Origin: Stenotrophomonas rhizophila
GTDB lineage: Bacteria > Pseudomonadota > Gammaproteobacteria > Xanthomonadales > Xanthomonadaceae
Reading direction: 5' to 3'
Assembly (NCBI RefSeq): GCF_020857975.1
Contig: NZ_JACWUO010000005.1
Span: forward strand, 124,001-188,000
DNA length: 64,000 nt
Under the pieces are notes generated by a model. It was given only the letters and a program-made list of their open reading frames with translations. It made no database searches and was not told the DNA's origin. The position numbers and the translations under genes are program-made. Position 1 is the stretch's first letter. Every line of letters begins with the position of its first letter. Shown here piece by piece: positions 62,439 through 64,000 of this stretch.

Positions 62439-63062
62439 ATGGGGCGGATTCTGGTGCTGGCCGGCGTCAACGGCGCCGGCAAAAGTTCGCTGTTGGGCAC
62501 ATGGCTGGAACAGGAGGGGCTGTCCTGGTTCAACCCGGACAGCTTCACCCGTGCCCTGGTCGATGCCGGCTGGGAACTCGGCGAGGCCAATGCGGCGGCC
62601 TGGAACGAAGGCGCGCGACGCCTGCGCCAGGCGATCGCCGATGGCAGCGACTTCGCCTTCGAAACCACCCTGGGCGGCAACACCATCCCGCAGTTGCTGC
62701 GCCAGGCCTGCCAGAGCCATGAGGTGGCGATCTGGTTCTGCGGCCTGGACAGCGTGGAACTGCATATCGCCCGCGTCGCGGCGCGCGTGGCCGGCGGCGG
62801 CCACGACATTCCGCACGACAAGATCCGCGCCCGCTTTGATACCGCGCGCGAAAACCTGATCGATCTGCTGCCGCACCTGGCCGAACTGCATGTCTACGAC
62901 AACAGCGCGCCGGCCGATGCCCAGGGCAGGGTGGAACCGCTGCCGCTGCTGCAGGTCGATCGCAGCGGGTTGCACTACCCGGTATCGGTGGCCGAACTGC
63001 TGCATACCCCGGACTGGGCCAAGCCGATCGTGATGCGCGCGATGGAACTGCACGGCGGGTAG
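62439..63062 (+). CDS. Zeta-toxin-family kinase
   Basis: Toxin-like P-loop kinase of 207 residues. Walker A is GVNGAGKSS (residues about 9-17), followed by NPDSFTRAL with the conserved Asp and FETTLGG. Zeta toxins phosphorylate UDP-N-acetylglucosamine or related nucleotides and block cell-wall synthesis; some relatives phosphorylate NAD precursors. It is paired with a Phd-type antitoxin and not the classical epsilon. The TAG stop lies in a GTAG-headed REP. Confidence 0.85.
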   Translation: MGRILVLAGVNGAGKSSLLGTWLEQEGLSWFNPDSFTRALVDAGWELGEANAAAWNEGARRLRQAIADGSDFAFETTLGGNTIPQLLRQACQSHEVAIWFCGLDSVELHIARVAARVAGGGHDIPHDKIRARFDTARENLIDLLPHLAELHVYDNSAPADAQGRVEPLPLLQVDRSGLHYPVSVAELLHTPDWAKPIVMRAMELHGG

Positions 63063-63182
63063 GTCCGAGCCACGCTCGGACACCGTGCGGCGGATAGGTC
63101 CGAACCAGCAGCGGTAGGTCCGAGCCATGCTCGGACAACGCCATGCCCGAACGAAGCGCATCCAACCATGGGTCGGATCCAC
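63059..63182. repeat. Cluster of REP/SMAG elements
   Basis: GTAGGTCCGAGCCACGCTCGG starts at 63059 and holds the zeta-toxin stop. A second copy, GTAGGTCCGAGCCATGCTCGG, starts at 63114, and a minus-strand copy with head GTGG lies at 63159-63182. A degenerate GATAGGTCCGAACC sits between the first two. The remaining 63183-63256 is promoter region for the next gene. Confidence 0.85.
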
Positions 63183-63256
63183 CGGCCATGCCGGCATGGG
63201 GCCAAAAACCCCCGCATGCTAGAGTCGGAGTAAACGCCGGTACGACGGATGTAGCC

Positions 63257-64000
63257 ATGAAACACAGCGCAGCAGGTACCGCACCGCCAACAGGCGAAGG
63301 CCGGCGCCTGCCGATCGGGCCGGACAGCCCGGTGTTGTGCCGGGCGCGCGAGTATCCAGCCGGCACCGTGATCGGCCTGCACCATCATCCCGATCGTCAT
63401 CAACTGGTCTACGCCGAAACCGGAGTGCTGGTGGTACAGGCCGGCGTGGGGCGCTGGGTGGTGCCCAGCACGCGCGCGATCTGGATGCCGGCCGGGACCG
63501 GGCACAAGGTCAGCTGCATCGGTGCGGTGAGCATGCGCAGCCTGTACATCCTGCCGCAGGCCATCGCCCAGCCGCCGGCGGCGGCATCGACGGTATCGGT
63601 TACGCCGTTGCTGGCGGCGCTGATCCACGCCGCGGCGCAGATCGCCCAGCCTTATCGGGCCGACACCCGCGATGGCCGGTTGATGCAGTTGATCCTGGAT
63701 GAACTGCAGACCCTGCCGGTATTGCCGCTGCACCTGCCGCAACCCACCGACCCGCGGCTGCAGGCGATCGGCCACCAGTTCGAGACTGCCCCGGACGACG
63801 CCTCCACCCTGCAGGACTGGGCGCTGCGCCTGGGGGTGGACGTCAAGACCATCCAGCGGCTGTGCACGCGCGAACTGGGCATGACCTTCGGGCAATGGCG
63901 GCAGCAGGCGCGGCTGCTGCGTGCGCTGGAACGCCTGGCGCATGGCGACAAGGTCATCGATGTGGCGCTGTCGCTGGGCTATGCCAGCCCCAGCGCGTTC
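63257..64000 (+). CDS. AraC-family regulator with N-terminal cupin, truncated by the window end
   Basis: The open frame runs off the window after 248 codons. A cupin sensor domain fills about residues 30-110 (HHHPDRHQLVYAETG, VVPSTRAIWMPAGTGH). The AraC DNA-binding domain starts near 180, with the first helix-turn-helix in LQDWALRLGVDVKTIQRLCTRE and the second beginning at KVIDVALSLGYASPSAF. The ligand is unknown. No stop codon is reached, so the end coordinate is only the window edge. Confidence 0.85.
   Translation, partial: MKHSAAGTAPPTGEGRRLPIGPDSPVLCRAREYPAGTVIGLHHHPDRHQLVYAETGVLVVQAGVGRWVVPSTRAIWMPAGTGHKVSCIGAVSMRSLYILPQAIAQPPAAASTVSVTPLLAALIHAAAQIAQPYRADTRDGRLMQLILDELQTLPVLPLHLPQPTDPRLQAIGHQFETAPDDASTLQDWALRLGVDVKTIQRLCTRELGMTFGQWRQQARLLRALERLAHGDKVIDVALSLGYASPSAF

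Overview
The window looks like chromosome of a Stenotrophomonas-type gammaproteobacterium (Xanthomonadaceae). The DNA is very GC-rich, the gene order of the catecholate siderophore locus (entC-E-B-B'-F-A) is the one known from S. maltophilia, and many short palindromic repeats begin with GTAG, the hallmark of the SMAG/REP family of that genus. A REP-associated transposase relic sits among them. No rRNA, tRNA, CRISPR array or prophage was seen.

Layout. 1-5138: a cytochrome bo3-type quinol oxidase operon (cyoABCD, no cyoE here) followed by two copper-chaperone genes (PCu(A)C and Sco). 5175-10183: a methyltransferase divergent from a MerR regulator, a manganese importer (mntH) with an MntR box, a LysR regulator and a divergent MFS exporter. 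10207-20777: a large two-component pair (periplasmic-propeller kinase plus NarL-type regulator), a small membrane protein flanked by a perfect 15-bp inverted repeat, an AraC regulator, and a tight operon of isochorismatase-like hydrolase, DoxX, Tat-exported amidohydrolase, outer-membrane channel and MFS exporter. 20832-30736: assorted metabolic genes (alpha/beta hydrolase, TspO-like protein, oxidoreductase, cupin, methyltransferase, M14 peptidase, ICL/PEP-mutase family enzyme, DeoR and LysR regulators, MFS, SDR). 31174-31753: tandem copies of a roughly 166-bp extragenic element.

31749-36056: nrdA-nrdB-flavodoxin-thioredoxin, with a pair of NrdR boxes upstream. 36390-36851: an orphan ATP synthase epsilon-like gene. 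37101-46698: exporter plus complete enterobactin-type biosynthesis (entC, entE, entB, stand-alone aryl carrier protein, entF, entA). 46695-47455: a REP-flanked, frameshifted RAYT transposase. 47452-49135: FixLJ-type two-component pair. 49232-52556: mgtA magnesium ATPase with small flanking ORFs. 52557-53424: a long intergenic stretch with a hairpin-rich repeat module and a hexanucleotide microsatellite.

53425-57829 is the most intriguing part: a four-gene operon (DUF3348, DUF802, MotB/OmpA-like, DUF2894) whose two central products look like a MotA/ZorA-like membrane protein with a very long helical tail and its MotB/ZorB-like proton-channel partner. No known Zorya effector is present, so it may be an undescribed ion-driven envelope machine. 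The window closes with a secreted protein, a host-attachment-family protein, a thioredoxin-like protein, a GH92 mannosidase with a LacI-type operator, a Phd/zeta toxin-antitoxin pair and a truncated AraC regulator.

The GTAG-headed repeats very often supply the TAG stop codon of the neighbouring gene (at least six cases here), a pattern that deserves a genome-wide test.
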